Below, one piece after another: positions 6,906 through 15,338 of a stretch of DNA of 25,556 nt. The notes under the pieces are model-generated. The model saw only the letters and a list, made by a program, of their open reading frames with translations, was not told the DNA's origin and made no database searches. A program made the translations under genes and the position numbers. Within the stretch, counting starts at the first letter, position 1. Each line of letters starts with the position of its first letter. The DNA lies in contig CANNTZ010000034.1 in NCBI GenBank assembly GCA_947522735.1, positions 1 through 25,556 of the forward strand. The letters run 5' to 3'. The stretch is from an uncultured Oscillospiraceae bacterium. GTDB lineage: Bacteria > Bacillota > Clostridia > Oscillospirales > Ruminococcaceae.

Positions 6906-7586
6906 ATGATGGGCTTTGATTACGGCTATTTCTCCGATATCCTGCGTGACACCGATATGGTGCTCGGCCCGATGAAGCTGCTGTTCAACGGGCTTACCTC
7001 GGCGATTGCAATGCTGTCCGGCCTGGCATCTTATATCCTGTTCGGGCTTGCGGTGATGATCATGGGGCAAAAGCTGCGGCTGCGCTACCCGTGGCTCTCG
7101 TGGATACCCTTTGCGAGCAGCTATGCGTTCGGCAAGATTGCCGAGACGCCCGACAAGCCGCGCAGAACCGGCGCCACGCTGCTTACGCTCAGGATACTGA
7201 CTGCGGCTCTCGGACTGCTGGCTACGGTGTCTGCTGTGTTCACCGGGGTCTTTGCGGGGGTATATTATGCGGAGAACGGCTCCGGCTTTCCTGTCACGGT
7301 GGCGGTGTTCGCGGGCGTCACCCTGTTGCTGCTGCTCGGAATGGCTGGCGTCGCGATAGCCTACACGGTTATCTACTATATGGCGTTTTCCCGCATAACC
7401 AGGCTGTTTGCGGGCGAAAAATACCTCACCTATTTTCTGCTCGGCTTCATCCCTGTCTTTTTCGGGCTTTCCGTCGCAACGCCCGTCGTGCTGATGGTGT
7501 TATCTTCCAGAGAACCGGCTCCGGAGGCGTTTCCCTACGGCTTTGACCAGTTCGGCAATATCCACAGCAACGACCCTGAACAATAA
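6906..7586 (+). CDS. Four-helix membrane protein, paralogue A
   Basis: Unrecognised integral membrane protein of about 226 residues. Hydrophobic segments lie near residues 15-48, 85-118, 125-155 and 172-200. A conserved loop after the first helix reads YPWLSWIPF, YAFGKIAETPDKPRRTG; another before the last helix reads YYMAFSRITRLFAGEKYLTYFLLGFIPVF. Both are nearly repeated in the next gene, so the two are tandem duplicates. AAAGGTG at 6894-6900 fits ATG 6906 or 6909; the frame also allows GTG 6900. The acidic N-terminus and the short polar C-tail carry no known domain. Function unknown. Confidence 0.85.
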   Translation: MMGFDYGYFSDILRDTDMVLGPMKLLFNGLTSAIAMLSGLASYILFGLAVMIMGQKLRLRYPWLSWIPFASSYAFGKIAETPDKPRRTGATLLTLRILTAALGLLATVSAVFTGVFAGVYYAENGSGFPVTVAVFAGVTLLLLLGMAGVAIAYTVIYYMAFSRITRLFAGEKYLTYFLLGFIPVFFGLSVATPVVLMVLSSREPAPEAFPYGFDQFGNIHSNDPEQ

Positions 7587-7608
7587 ATAATATCAAGGAG
7601 GAAGCGTT

Positions 7609-8322
7609 ATGGATCCCAATTTTGCCACCGACCTTGAATGGCTGCTGGACGATATGTCCCAATATGCGTTCGGCCCCGATTATGAAAGAATATTTGCCCT
7701 CTATATTGCGTTTTTTGCCATAGCCCTCGGCGTCGCGCTGCTTTTCTGCATCGCAAGCTACGTTCTCAACGGCATCGCCCTGACGAAGATGGGCAAAAAG
7801 CGCGGCGTCGCGTACCCGTGGCTCGCGTGGATACCCTTTGCGGGCAAATACGCCTTCGGCAAGATCTCCGAGACGCCCGACAAGCCCCGTAAAACCGGCC
7901 TTGTCCTGCTGATACTTTCCATTGCTCAGTGCGTGAGCGGGCTAATCCTCGGTTTTGCCTCCGGGGGACTGATAAGCGTAGCCGTGAGACTGGACGACGG
8001 AGCCAGCGAAATGGATCTGATATTTCCGCTGATCATGCTTGCCGTCGGCTATCTTGCCGTTTTCGGCGTCGGGATAGCGCTGTCGATCATCTACTATATG
8101 GCGTTCTACCGCATAGCCAAGCTGTTCGGCGGCAGTCAGTATCTGACCTACTTCCTACTCGGCTTCATCCCGGTGTTCCTCGGGTTCAGCATTGCGTTGT
8201 ATATAGCGCTGCTGGTGCTTTCCACCCGCGAGCCGGATGAGAGCAGCTTCCAGCCCCAGACGCCGGAGCAGATATGGCGCAACCCGCTGCCCGGCGAGCA
8301 GAACGACGAACCGCAGGCATAA
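7609..8322 (+). CDS. Four-helix membrane protein, paralogue B
   Basis: A 237-residue integral membrane protein of unknown function, paralogous to the gene 22 bp upstream. Shared blocks are YPWLAWIPFAGKYAFGKI, SETPDKPRKTG and IIYYMAFYRIAKLF, then YLTYFLLGFIPVFLGFS. The N-terminal ectodomain-like segments and the C-terminal tails differ (here rich in Q, P and E). AAGGAGG lies about eight bases before ATG 7609. The genes form a two-gene operon ended by the hairpin at 8344-8373. The pair may act as a heterodimer. The WIPF/GFIP motifs suggest half-helix re-entry or tight turns, but this is speculation. Confidence 0.87.
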   Translation: MDPNFATDLEWLLDDMSQYAFGPDYERIFALYIAFFAIALGVALLFCIASYVLNGIALTKMGKKRGVAYPWLAWIPFAGKYAFGKISETPDKPRKTGLVLLILSIAQCVSGLILGFASGGLISVAVRLDDGASEMDLIFPLIMLAVGYLAVFGVGIALSIIYYMAFYRIAKLFGGSQYLTYFLLGFIPVFLGFSIALYIALLVLSTREPDESSFQPQTPEQIWRNPLPGEQNDEPQA

Positions 8323-8343
8323 ATACTTTCCGATAACGCACAG

Positions 8344-8378
8344 CCGCCCGGACGCTTTCTCGCGTCCGGGCGGCGTTT
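8344..8378. terminator. Bidirectional terminator between convergent genes
   Basis: CCGCCCGGACGC (8344-8355) and GCGTCCGGGCGG (8362-8373) form a perfect 12-bp GC-rich stem with a six-base loop and a short T run on plus. It lies between the plus-strand membrane pair and the minus-strand racemase. Confidence 0.75.
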
Positions 8379-8380
8379 GT

Positions 8381-10075
8381 TCACTCAAGGTCTATCCAAT
8401 AGCGCTGGACGATGCGGCCGTCGCTCCCGTCGGGGATCTCGTTTTCGAGAGCTCCGCCGTTTTTGATAATGCTTTTGGCTGAGCCGGTGTTTTCGCGGTC
8501 GCAGGTCATCAGCACGCGGTCGAGGCCAAGCCTGCGGCACTCGTCGAGCGCCAGGCCGATCATCCTCGTCGCAATCCCGCGGCGGCGCTCTGAGGGACGC
8601 ACGCCGTCTCCGATGTGGCCGCCGCAGCGCAGCAGCGAGTCGGTGAGATAGTGCCGGATGCTGACGGCGCCTACAAAGATATCGCGCTCCTCATCAAGAC
8701 AGAAAAGGGTGGTTTCCGGCACAAGCGCGGGGTCGGTGTTGAGGTCGAGCAGGGCAAGATAGCTGTCGAAATCGTGCCAATCGTTTTTCCGGATGGCGTA
8801 CGGGATTATCCTTTCGCCGGTCGCGCTCCATTCGTCCAGCATATCGGTGAGATGGCGGCGGTATTTCTCCTCCAGGCGCACCAGACGCAGTCTCGGCGTC
8901 TTTGGCGCGAGCAGCACCTGCGGCACGCGCTTGCCTATGCGGGTGATGATCTCATAGCTGACGGTGCCGGCAAGCTCCGCAAGCGTGTCCGCAGTCAGCT
9001 CCGCGCCGCCGTCGCGTCCGAACACCGTCGCGACATCGCCCTCGCGCACGCCGTCGATGCCGGTCACGTCCAGCATGAGCTGATCCATGCAAACCCTGCC
9101 GATAACCGGCGCGGGCTTGCCGCGGACAAGCATATGCGCCCTGCCGGAGAGACAGCGGAAATAGCCGTCGGCATAGCCTATTGCGGCTGTCGCGACGACG
9201 GTGGGCTTGTCGGTATAATAGGTGCGGCCGTAGCTGACCGGCTCGCCGGCCGGGATGGTCTTGACCATCGATATCACCGTGCGAAGCTGCATCGCCGGGC
9301 GGAAGCCAAGCTCCGGCAGAGGCTTGCCGGGGAATATGCCGTATTGGATGATGCCGGGGCGCACCATATCGAGATGAAATTCGGGATAGTAGAGCATGCC
9401 TGCGCTGTTGCAGCAATGGCGCAGCGCAAAGCGGATTCCTCGGCGCTCGAGCCTGTCAATAACGTCGTTGAACAGCTCGAACTGGCGCCGGGTGAAGCGT
9501 TTGGCATCCGGCGAGTCCTCGTCGGCGCTGGGAAAGTGCATGAATATGCCGGTTGCAGACAGGCCGGGCAGGCGGCAGGCGGCCTCGATGGCGTCGATAT
9601 CGGCGGGCTCACCGTCCGAGCAGCGGAAGCCGATTCGTCCCATGCCGGTGTCGAGCTTGATATGTACGTCAAGCTCCACGCCGCGCCGCACAGCCTCGTC
9701 GGAGAGCATTTTCGCGTATTCGGCGGAATAGACCGTCTGGGTTATGCCGTCCTTATTCATCAGCGCCGCATATTCCGGCGGTGTGGTGCCAAGGATGAGT
9801 ATCGGCCGTGAGACGCCGCATTTGCGCAGCGCTATCGCCTCCTCAAGGTTGGATACGCCGAACCAGTCGGCACCGCAGCGCTCGAAGATCGGCGCAACGG
9901 TATCCGCGCCGTGGCCGTAGGCATCCGCCTTGACGACCGCCAGCCACCCTGTGCCGCCAAGCATCGAGCGTATCAGCCGGGCGTTGTGCTCCAGCGCCTC
10001 GGCGTCGGTCTCGATCCATGTGCGGTGCAGGTACTGATCCTGCGGGATATTTTCTATGCTGTCAGTGGCATTCAC
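8381..10075 (-). CDS. alr: Alanine racemase fused to C-terminal GNAT acetyltransferase
   Basis: Fold-type III PLP racemase interconverting L- and D-alanine for peptidoglycan. Residues about 15-392 are a complete racemase: PLP lysine Lys49 in AVVKADAYGHG, catalytic Tyr301 in IGYADGY, RVCMDQLMLD, and SYEIITRIGKRVPQ at the end. Typical racemases stop near 380 residues. This one continues for about 170 residues as a GNAT domain, with GHIGDGVRPSERRRGIATRM (acetyl-CoA pyrophosphate loop) and TCDRENTGSAKSIIKNGG. The acetyl acceptor is unknown. The frame is continuous through the linker, so this is a real fusion, not a frameshift. The start is GTG 10075 with GGGGGA before it, overlapping the upstream gene by 14 bp. 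Confidence 0.94.
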   Translation of the reverse strand: MNATDSIENIPQDQYLHRTWIETDAEALEHNARLIRSMLGGTGWLAVVKADAYGHGADTVAPIFERCGADWFGVSNLEEAIALRKCGVSRPILILGTTPPEYAALMNKDGITQTVYSAEYAKMLSDEAVRRGVELDVHIKLDTGMGRIGFRCSDGEPADIDAIEAACRLPGLSATGIFMHFPSADEDSPDAKRFTRRQFELFNDVIDRLERRGIRFALRHCCNSAGMLYYPEFHLDMVRPGIIQYGIFPGKPLPELGFRPAMQLRTVISMVKTIPAGEPVSYGRTYYTDKPTVVATAAIGYADGYFRCLSGRAHMLVRGKPAPVIGRVCMDQLMLDVTGIDGVREGDVATVFGRDGGAELTADTLAELAGTVSYEIITRIGKRVPQVLLAPKTPRLRLVRLEEKYRRHLTDMLDEWSATGERIIPYAIRKNDWHDFDSYLALLDLNTDPALVPETTLFCLDEERDIFVGAVSIRHYLTDSLLRCGGHIGDGVRPSERRRGIATRMIGLALDECRRLGLDRVLMTCDRENTGSAKSIIKNGGALENEIPDGSDGRIVQRYWIDLE

Positions 10076-10289
10076 GGTTATTCCCCCGTTCGTTCTTCAT
10101 TCTCCGCTCCCTGCGGCGGCGCTGCGCGCCCAATATGAGTATATTCACGGCCACTGCGTTCAGTATCACAGACAGCGCCAGCAGCACTGTCGAGACCGGC
10201 GAATCAACATAGACCGCCAGCAGCACCGTCGGTATCAGCAGCGCCGTGCCGGTTATAAGCAGTATGACCGCAAGCTTCCTGGTGTTCAT
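10062..10289 (-). CDS. Small two-helix membrane protein
   Basis: A 75-residue unrecognised protein. Two hydrophobic segments (about 5-27 and 32-54) are followed by a strongly basic tail (RRRRERRMKNERG), giving an N-in/C-in hairpin by the positive-inside rule. Its last 14 bp overlap the GTG of the racemase fusion, so translation is probably coupled. ATG 10289 has GGAG upstream, and a TATAAT box lies at 10331-10336 on the minus strand, though without a good -35. Confidence 0.7.
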   Translation of the reverse strand: MNTRKLAVILLITGTALLIPTVLLAVYVDSPVSTVLLALSVILNAVAVNILILGAQRRRRERRMKNERGNNRECH

Positions 10290-10377
10290 TCTTTTAGCTC
10301 CGTAAAGTTATTTGGAGGGTTAACTATATTATTATACCACTTCCCGGCGGCGAAAATGTAAATAAATAAAGAACAGA

Positions 10378-10409
10378 CGCCGTCCTTGAACAACAAAGAC
10401 GGCGCCGTC
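10378..10409 (-). terminator. Possible terminator downstream of ABC transporter gene
   Basis: CGCCGTC (10378-10384) pairs with GACGGCG (10398-10404), next to the perfect 12-bp palindrome GACGGCGCCGTC (10398-10409). On the minus strand a T-rich tract follows, consistent with ending the ABC transporter transcript. Confidence 0.5.
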
Positions 10410-10470
10410 AGGTTCTCCCAACAGGAAAACAGGGCTTTATTCCGGAAAGCTATTGCCTTAATGGCGGCGC

Positions 10471-13400
10471 TTATTCGGTGCGCAGCGCCTCGACGGGATC
10501 CTTTCTGGCTGCGATGCCGGAGGGGATTAGTCCGGCTACGACGGTGAGCATCATGCTTATCAGCACGAGTATAACGCACGCCGCCGGCTCGAGCACAGCG
10601 TTTATCGCCGTTATTCCGCTGAGCGCGTGTATAATCAGACTGATGGGTATGCACAGCAGCAGCGATATGCCTATGCCCAGCAGGCCGGAGATGAGCCCGA
10701 CGATAAAGGTCTCGGCGTTGAACACCATCGAAACGTCGTGCCTCGACGCGCCGATGGAGCGAAGTATGCCGATCTCCTTGGTGCGTTCAAGCACCGAAAT
10801 ATAGGTGATGACGCCTATCATAATGGAGGAAACCACCAGCGATATCGCTACGAAGGCGATGAGACCGTAGGATATTGCGTTGATGATGCTCTTGACGCCG
10901 GACATCATCAGCGCCACATAGTCGGTATAGGTTATCTGCTCGTCCTCTCCGGCGGTCTCGTTGTATTCGCCGATGATCCCGGCTATGTCGTCCTTGTCCT
11001 CAAAGGTTGCGGCATAGATGCTGATGGAGGACGGGGCGGCAAGGTCGAGCCGTCCGAGCTTTGCAAGATTGCTTTCGAGCGTCGCGCCGGAGACGGAGTC
11101 CGGCATGCAGATATCGTAATATCCGGCGAGCACCTCCGGATCGGTCTCGCTTCCGTACCGCGCGTCAAACGCCGCGGCGACCTTGGCGTCGCTCTCAGGC
11201 GAATCTCCGGACACCATGCCGGAGTAAAGCTCCTTCGCGGCCTTTTCGGCGACGGCGCGCACCGCCTCTCCAAGCTGCTCCGGCGTCAGGCGCGCGAGAT
11301 AGGCGGTTATCGCCCCTGCGTCCATCGAGGTCGAGCGCTGCCAGTCGGCAAGCACATAGCCGAGCTGCTTTTCGGCCGAATCGAGCTGGGAGGTTATCTG
11401 CGCCGTCAGCCCTGCAAGCTCCTTTGCGTCCGGCGTGCGGACAATATCGTCTATCTGCTCCTGCGCCTTGGCGGCGTATTGATCCTTTATCAGCGTCTTG
11501 AGCTGTTCGGAGATCAGCCCGCGCAGCTCCTCGTCGGAATAGCCCTTGAGGTAGTCCCTCGCCTGTTCGGCGCTGAGGGAGTACGCAGAGCTGACGAGCG
11601 CCTCCATCTTCTCGCGCGTGTCGTAATTTGCCATATATTGCTCGAGCGTTTCGGCGACATATTCGTCGGACGGCGTGGAGACGAGCTTGGTATACAGCTC
11701 GCGCTTTCCGGCGTCGCTCAGCGAGGAAAAGTATTCCCTGACCTTTTCCGCCTTTTCTCCGCCGTCAGGCTCGCCGTCAACGTCCAGCTCGAACGGAAGT
11801 CCGGTCAGGATATCGCGGTTGGCGTTCTCGGGCTTCTGCTGCTCGATGAGCGCGGCGCTCTGCCGCGTCTGCTCGGATACGTATTCGGTCAGCAGGTTCG
11901 TATAGGCGAATACGCCTGTCAGCGCCGTCGAGGAGGCGTCGCCGTTCGGGCGGATTATGCCGACAATGTTCAGCTCATAGGCACTTTTGAGCAGGATATC
12001 TCTCACGCCGTCGTCGATTTCGCTCCAGACGCCGTCGGAATCGCCGTCGGCGTAAAGCTCCGGCGTGAGCAGCATCCGGAAGGAGGTTCCGCAGATCTCG
12101 TCATAATCGAGCGAGCGCTCGCTCACCTCAAACGGCTCCTGCTTCATCACGGCGCCCAGGATATCGGTTATCTCGTCGTCCGGGACCTTGCCGAGCGCGT
12201 AGAACGCGAGGTCGGAGACCTCATTGTCCCGGCTGACGACCATGACGACCTCGTTTGCCTTTTCGGGCCACCTGCCACAGACGAGGTCGTACTGTTCGAG
12301 TATCAGCTCGGACACCGGCTCGCCGTCCTTTCCGGGCAGGAGCTGCTGCCAGACGTCCATCCGCGCAAACGAGGACGACATTGAGGCATACATGCTGTCG
12401 CTGCCGCCCATGCCGCTGAACAGCGCGGTCATGTCGGTGCTGCGCCAGCCGCCGTCATATTCAACATAGGTTTTGATCGGAAGCTTGTAGTTATACTGAA
12501 TGGAGGTGACGAGCTTATAAAGCTCCCCCTCGTCGCCCTCGGCCATGCGCTCCTCAAGATATTCCTTGAACGGTTCGAGGTCGTTTTGTATCGTTTCGGC
12601 GCTGAACACGGCGTTTAAAAGCTCATACATCCGCGAATCGGAATAGACGCGTCCGTCCTCCTCGCCGTGCTCCGCTTCCCCGTCGCGCTTCGTCCCGCTG
12701 AAGGCGGATATCAGCGAGTTCAGATCCTGCTGCTCGCTTTCGATGGTTATCGGATAGGACGACAGGGTGTCGCGCTGCACATCGTTGATGTATTTCTGCA
12801 CGCCGGTGGAGAGCGCAAGGATCAGCGCGATGCCGATTATGCCGATGCTTCCGGCAAAGGAGGTGAGCAGCGTGCGCGCCCGCTTGGTCATCAGGTTGTT
12901 GAAGGAGAGCGAGAGCGCCGTGAAAAATCCCATCGAGCGGCGGCCCTTCCTGCCCTCTCGCTTTGCTGCGGCAAGGCTCCTTTCGGTCAGCGACTCCGCC
13001 TCCTCGCCGACGCAGGGCGCGGTATCGCCGGTGATCTCGCCGTCGAGCAGGCTGACGATACGGGTTGCATATTTTTCGGCAAGCTCCCGGTTGTGCGTGA
13101 CCATGACGATTAGCTTATCCGCCGATATCTCGCGCAGTATGTCCATTATCTGCACGCTCGTCTCGGAATCAAGTGCGCCGGTCGGCTCGTCTGCGAGCAG
13201 GATATCCGGGTCGTTGACAAGGGCGCGGGCTATCGCGACGCGCTGCATCTGTCCGCCGGACATCTGATTCGGCTTCTTTTTGAGCTGGTCGCCAAGCCCC
13301 ACCTTTTCCAGCGCCTGTATCGCGCGCCGGCGGCGCTCCGCCCGGGAAACGCCGGAGAGCGTCAGCGCCAGCTCGACGTTTGCGAGCACCGTCTGATGGG

Positions 13401-13686
13401 TGATGAGGTTATAGTTCTGGAAAACGAAGCCTATGGAGTGGTTGCGGTAGGTATCCCAGTCGGCGGCGCTGTATTGCTTTGTGGAGCGCCCGTTGATGAC
13501 AAGATCACCGGAGGTATAGCGGTCAAGTCCTCCGATGATGTTGAGCATCGTCGTCTTGCCGCAGCCGGACGGCCCGAGGACGGCGACAAACTCGCTGTCC
13601 CGGAGGGTCAGACTGACGCCGCGGAGCGCACGTACCGTTGAGTCGCCCGCGACATAGTCCTTTACGATGTTTTTGAGCTGAAGCAT
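10471..13686 (-). CDS. ABC transporter ATPase-permease fusion (MacB/FtsX type)
   Basis: A 1071-residue ABC protein. The N-terminal ATPase is complete: Walker A GPSGCGKTT (38-46), Q-loop Gln90, signature MSGGQMQR (SGGQ 143-146) and Walker B ILLADEPTGALD (Asp166, Glu167), then the VTHNREL switch histidine. One membrane helix follows (about 280-305), then roughly 600 residues rich in charged helices that must lie outside the cell, then three C-terminal helices with FtsX motifs (ERTKEIGILRSIGAS and IPSGIAARKDPVEALR). Family members are mechanotransmission transporters for peptides, lipids or antibiotics, or act in cell-wall control; the substrate is unknown. No BceRS-type regulator is adjacent. 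ATG 13686 is preferred (AAGGGGAT six bases upstream); an in-frame ATG at 13701 is possible. Confidence 0.92.
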   Translation of the reverse strand: MLQLKNIVKDYVAGDSTVRALRGVSLTLRDSEFVAVLGPSGCGKTTMLNIIGGLDRYTSGDLVINGRSTKQYSAADWDTYRNHSIGFVFQNYNLITHQTVLANVELALTLSGVSRAERRRRAIQALEKVGLGDQLKKKPNQMSGGQMQRVAIARALVNDPDILLADEPTGALDSETSVQIMDILREISADKLIVMVTHNRELAEKYATRIVSLLDGEITGDTAPCVGEEAESLTERSLAAAKREGRKGRRSMGFFTALSLSFNNLMTKRARTLLTSFAGSIGIIGIALILALSTGVQKYINDVQRDTLSSYPITIESEQQDLNSLISAFSGTKRDGEAEHGEEDGRVYSDSRMYELLNAVFSAETIQNDLEPFKEYLEERMAEGDEGELYKLVTSIQYNYKLPIKTYVEYDGGWRSTDMTALFSGMGGSDSMYASMSSSFARMDVWQQLLPGKDGEPVSELILEQYDLVCGRWPEKANEVVMVVSRDNEVSDLAFYALGKVPDDEITDILGAVMKQEPFEVSERSLDYDEICGTSFRMLLTPELYADGDSDGVWSEIDDGVRDILLKSAYELNIVGIIRPNGDASSTALTGVFAYTNLLTEYVSEQTRQSAALIEQQKPENANRDILTGLPFELDVDGEPDGGEKAEKVREYFSSLSDAGKRELYTKLVSTPSDEYVAETLEQYMANYDTREKMEALVSSAYSLSAEQARDYLKGYSDEELRGLISEQLKTLIKDQYAAKAQEQIDDIVRTPDAKELAGLTAQITSQLDSAEKQLGYVLADWQRSTSMDAGAITAYLARLTPEQLGEAVRAVAEKAAKELYSGMVSGDSPESDAKVAAAFDARYGSETDPEVLAGYYDICMPDSVSGATLESNLAKLGRLDLAAPSSISIYAATFEDKDDIAGIIGEYNETAGEDEQITYTDYVALMMSGVKSIINAISYGLIAFVAISLVVSSIMIGVITYISVLERTKEIGILRSIGASRHDVSMVFNAETFIVGLISGLLGIGISLLLCIPISLIIHALSGITAINAVLEPAACVILVLISMMLTVVAGLIPSGIAARKDPVEALRTE

Positions 13687-13815
13687 AGCTATCCCCTTCA
13701 TGCCTTTGTGTTTATCGATAACAATATTATCACACGTCCGTTGCCGCTTTATTGCCCGGATATTCCAATAAAATGATTTTATTGTGAACTTTTGTCCGCA
13801 AAAGCTTCCTCCTCT

Positions 13816-13845
13816 GAATATCCCTCCGCCGTCCGGGCGATAATC
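13816..13845 (+). promoter_or_regulatory. Candidate sigma-F promoter of spoIIR
   Basis: GAATA (13816-13820), a 15-bp spacer and GGCGATAATC (13836-13845) match the forespore sigma-F consensus GYWTA-N15-GGNRANANTW at all but two positions. It lies 33 bp upstream of the ATG at 13879. In Bacillus subtilis spoIIR is the key sigma-F target. Confidence 0.6.
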
Positions 13846-13878
13846 AGATTACGACAACAACTACGGGGTGGGATACAT

Positions 13879-14505
13879 ATGAAAAAAAAGCTTCTCGGAC
13901 GCTTTGAAATCACGGCACTGCTGGCGCTGCTGCTGGTGCTCGCGGCGGCATTCGCAGGCTCCCTGACCTGCTTTGCGCGCGAATGCGCGGGCATCCGGGA
14001 CAACACGCTGCGGCTGCACATCATCGCGAACTCGGACACGGACGAGGACCAGCGGCTGAAGCTGCTGGTGCGCGACGCGATACTTGAAAAATATTCCGCC
14101 ATGCTGCGCGGCGGCAGCAAGGAGGAGGCCGAGCACAGCGTGGAGGCTCTGCTCGACGATATCGAGCGCACCGCGAACGAGACGCTGCGCGAAAACGGCG
14201 GCGGCTGCGCCAGGGCGGAGCTTGTGAGGATGTATTTTTCCGCGCGTGAATACGACGGACTGACACTTCCCGCGGGGATGTACGACGCGCTTCGGATACG
14301 CATCGGGAGCGCGGAGGGCAAAAACTGGTGGTGCGTGATGTTCCCGCCGCTCTGTCTGCCGGCGGCGACGAAGGACGCGGACTTCTCGGAGGAGCTGGTT
14401 AAGCGCTTCGGCGAGGAGGGGCTGGAGCTGCTGCGCTCGGCGAAAAAGCCGCGATACAAAGTGCGCCTTGCCATCGTCGAGCTTTTCTCGGGCGCTGGGC
14501 GTTGA
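13879..14505 (+). CDS. spoIIR: Stage II sporulation protein R
   Basis: Forespore-made secreted signal that triggers processing of pro-sigma-E by SpoIIGA in the mother cell. Residues about 9-30 form a membrane/signal segment (ALLALLLVLAAAFAGS) after a basic MKKKLLGR. The SpoIIR domain shows LRLHIIANSDTDEDQRLKLL, VRDAILEKY, LPAGMYDALRIRIG, and the hallmark GKNWWCVMFPPLC. The 208-residue length fits the family. The frame extends upstream to 13792, but that part has no similarity to the family and contains the probable promoter. ATG 13879 has GGGGTGGGA upstream. The gene is monocistronic or reads into trmO. Confidence 0.95.
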   Translation: MKKKLLGRFEITALLALLLVLAAAFAGSLTCFARECAGIRDNTLRLHIIANSDTDEDQRLKLLVRDAILEKYSAMLRGGSKEEAEHSVEALLDDIERTANETLRENGGGCARAELVRMYFSAREYDGLTLPAGMYDALRIRIGSAEGKNWWCVMFPPLCLPAATKDADFSEELVKRFGEEGLELLRSAKKPRYKVRLAIVELFSGAGR

Positions 14506-14516
14506 GCGCCGCACTG

Positions 14517-14545
14517 TTGCATACCGGCGGAAAGTGTGCTATCAT
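14517..14545 (+). promoter_or_regulatory. Sigma-A promoter of trmO-lipoprotein operon
   Basis: TTGCAT (14517-14522), a 17-bp spacer and TATCAT (14540-14545), 27 bp before the trmO start. Confidence 0.6.
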
Positions 14546-14572
14546 TTGGGTATAAGAGAGCGAGGGAAGCTT

Positions 14573-15337
14573 ATGCCTGAAATGAAAATCATCGGCCACG
14601 TTGTGACCGGCTTTAGCGAGAAGTTCGGCGTCCCGCGCCAGAGCGGGCTGGTTGAAACAAAAGCGGCCATCGTCCTTGAACCGGAATACCGCAAGCCGGA
14701 GGCGTTCCGCGGCATCGAGGGCTATTCGCACCTGTGGGTGCTCTGGATGTTCTCGCAGACGGCGCGCGAGGACTGGTCGCCGACAGTGCGCCCGCCGAGG
14801 CTTGGCGGCAACAGGCGCGTCGGCGTGTTTGCAACGCGCTCGCCGTTTCGGCCAAATCCGATAGGGCTGTCGTCGGTCAAATTGGAGGGCCTTGAGCAGA
14901 CGCGCGAATACGGGCCGGTGCTGCGCATATCCGGCGCGGACATGGTGGACGGCACGCCCGTGTTCGATATCAAGCCCTATCTCGCCTATACCGACAGCCA
15001 CCCCGAGGCGCTTGGCGGCTTCACCGACGCCACCCCGCGCGCGGAGCTGACGGTCGTGCTGCCGGACAGGCTGCGCGAGGGGCTTTCCGAAAGCGACGCC
15101 GCGGAGCTGACCGCCATACTCGCGCACGATCCGCGCCCGTCCTATCAGCACGAGCCGGAGCGCGTATACGGCATGGATTACGGCGGGATATCGGTAAAAT
15201 TCAGCGTTGACGGCAGCGTACTCACCGTTCGCGAGCTGAAGCCTTCCGGACGAATGCAGCAAAAGGCGGCGTTGAGGCGCACTATTATAGCGACCGGATG
15301 CGATTCGGATCAAAAAGATTTTAAGGAGAAGCGATAA
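14573..15337 (+). CDS. trmO: tRNA t6A37 N6-methyltransferase TrmO
   Basis: SAM-dependent methyltransferase (YaeB/TsaA/VirR family) that methylates t6A37 to m6t6A in ACY-decoding tRNA-Thr. The beta-barrel UPF0066 domain is clear: FGVPRQSGLVETKAAI, EGYSHLWVLWMFSQ, RPPRLGGNRRVGVFATRSPF, RPNPIGLSSVKLEG, DGTPVFDIKPYLAYTDS. The C-terminal domain ends with DPRPSYQ and YGMDYGGISVKF. The 254 residues are near the usual 230-240. ATG 14573 has GAGGGAAG upstream; a longer frame back to 14468 overlaps spoIIR and is rejected. It is followed one base later by a lipoprotein start. Confidence 0.94.
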   Translation: MPEMKIIGHVVTGFSEKFGVPRQSGLVETKAAIVLEPEYRKPEAFRGIEGYSHLWVLWMFSQTAREDWSPTVRPPRLGGNRRVGVFATRSPFRPNPIGLSSVKLEGLEQTREYGPVLRISGADMVDGTPVFDIKPYLAYTDSHPEALGGFTDATPRAELTVVLPDRLREGLSESDAAELTAILAHDPRPSYQHEPERVYGMDYGGISVKFSVDGSVLTVRELKPSGRMQQKAALRRTIIATGCDSDQKDFKEKR

Positions 15338-15338
15338 C

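Noticed and set aside
8615..9811. 398-codon plus-strand frame opposite the alanine racemase
   Set aside because: The minus strand encodes a clearly conserved racemase there; the plus frame has no domain.
10627..12384. 585-codon frame on the plus strand opposite the ABC transporter
   Set aside because: It is a shadow of the GC-rich minus-strand gene, which carries all ABC motifs. No ribosome site or recognisable domain.
13701..13792. Extended spoIIR start at 13792
   Set aside because: The extension lacks family similarity and a ribosome site and covers the probable sigma-F promoter.
14468..14572. Extended trmO start at 14468
   Set aside because: It would overlap the end of spoIIR and covers the promoter TTGCAT-N17-TATCAT; ATG 14573 has the better ribosome site and matches the family start.
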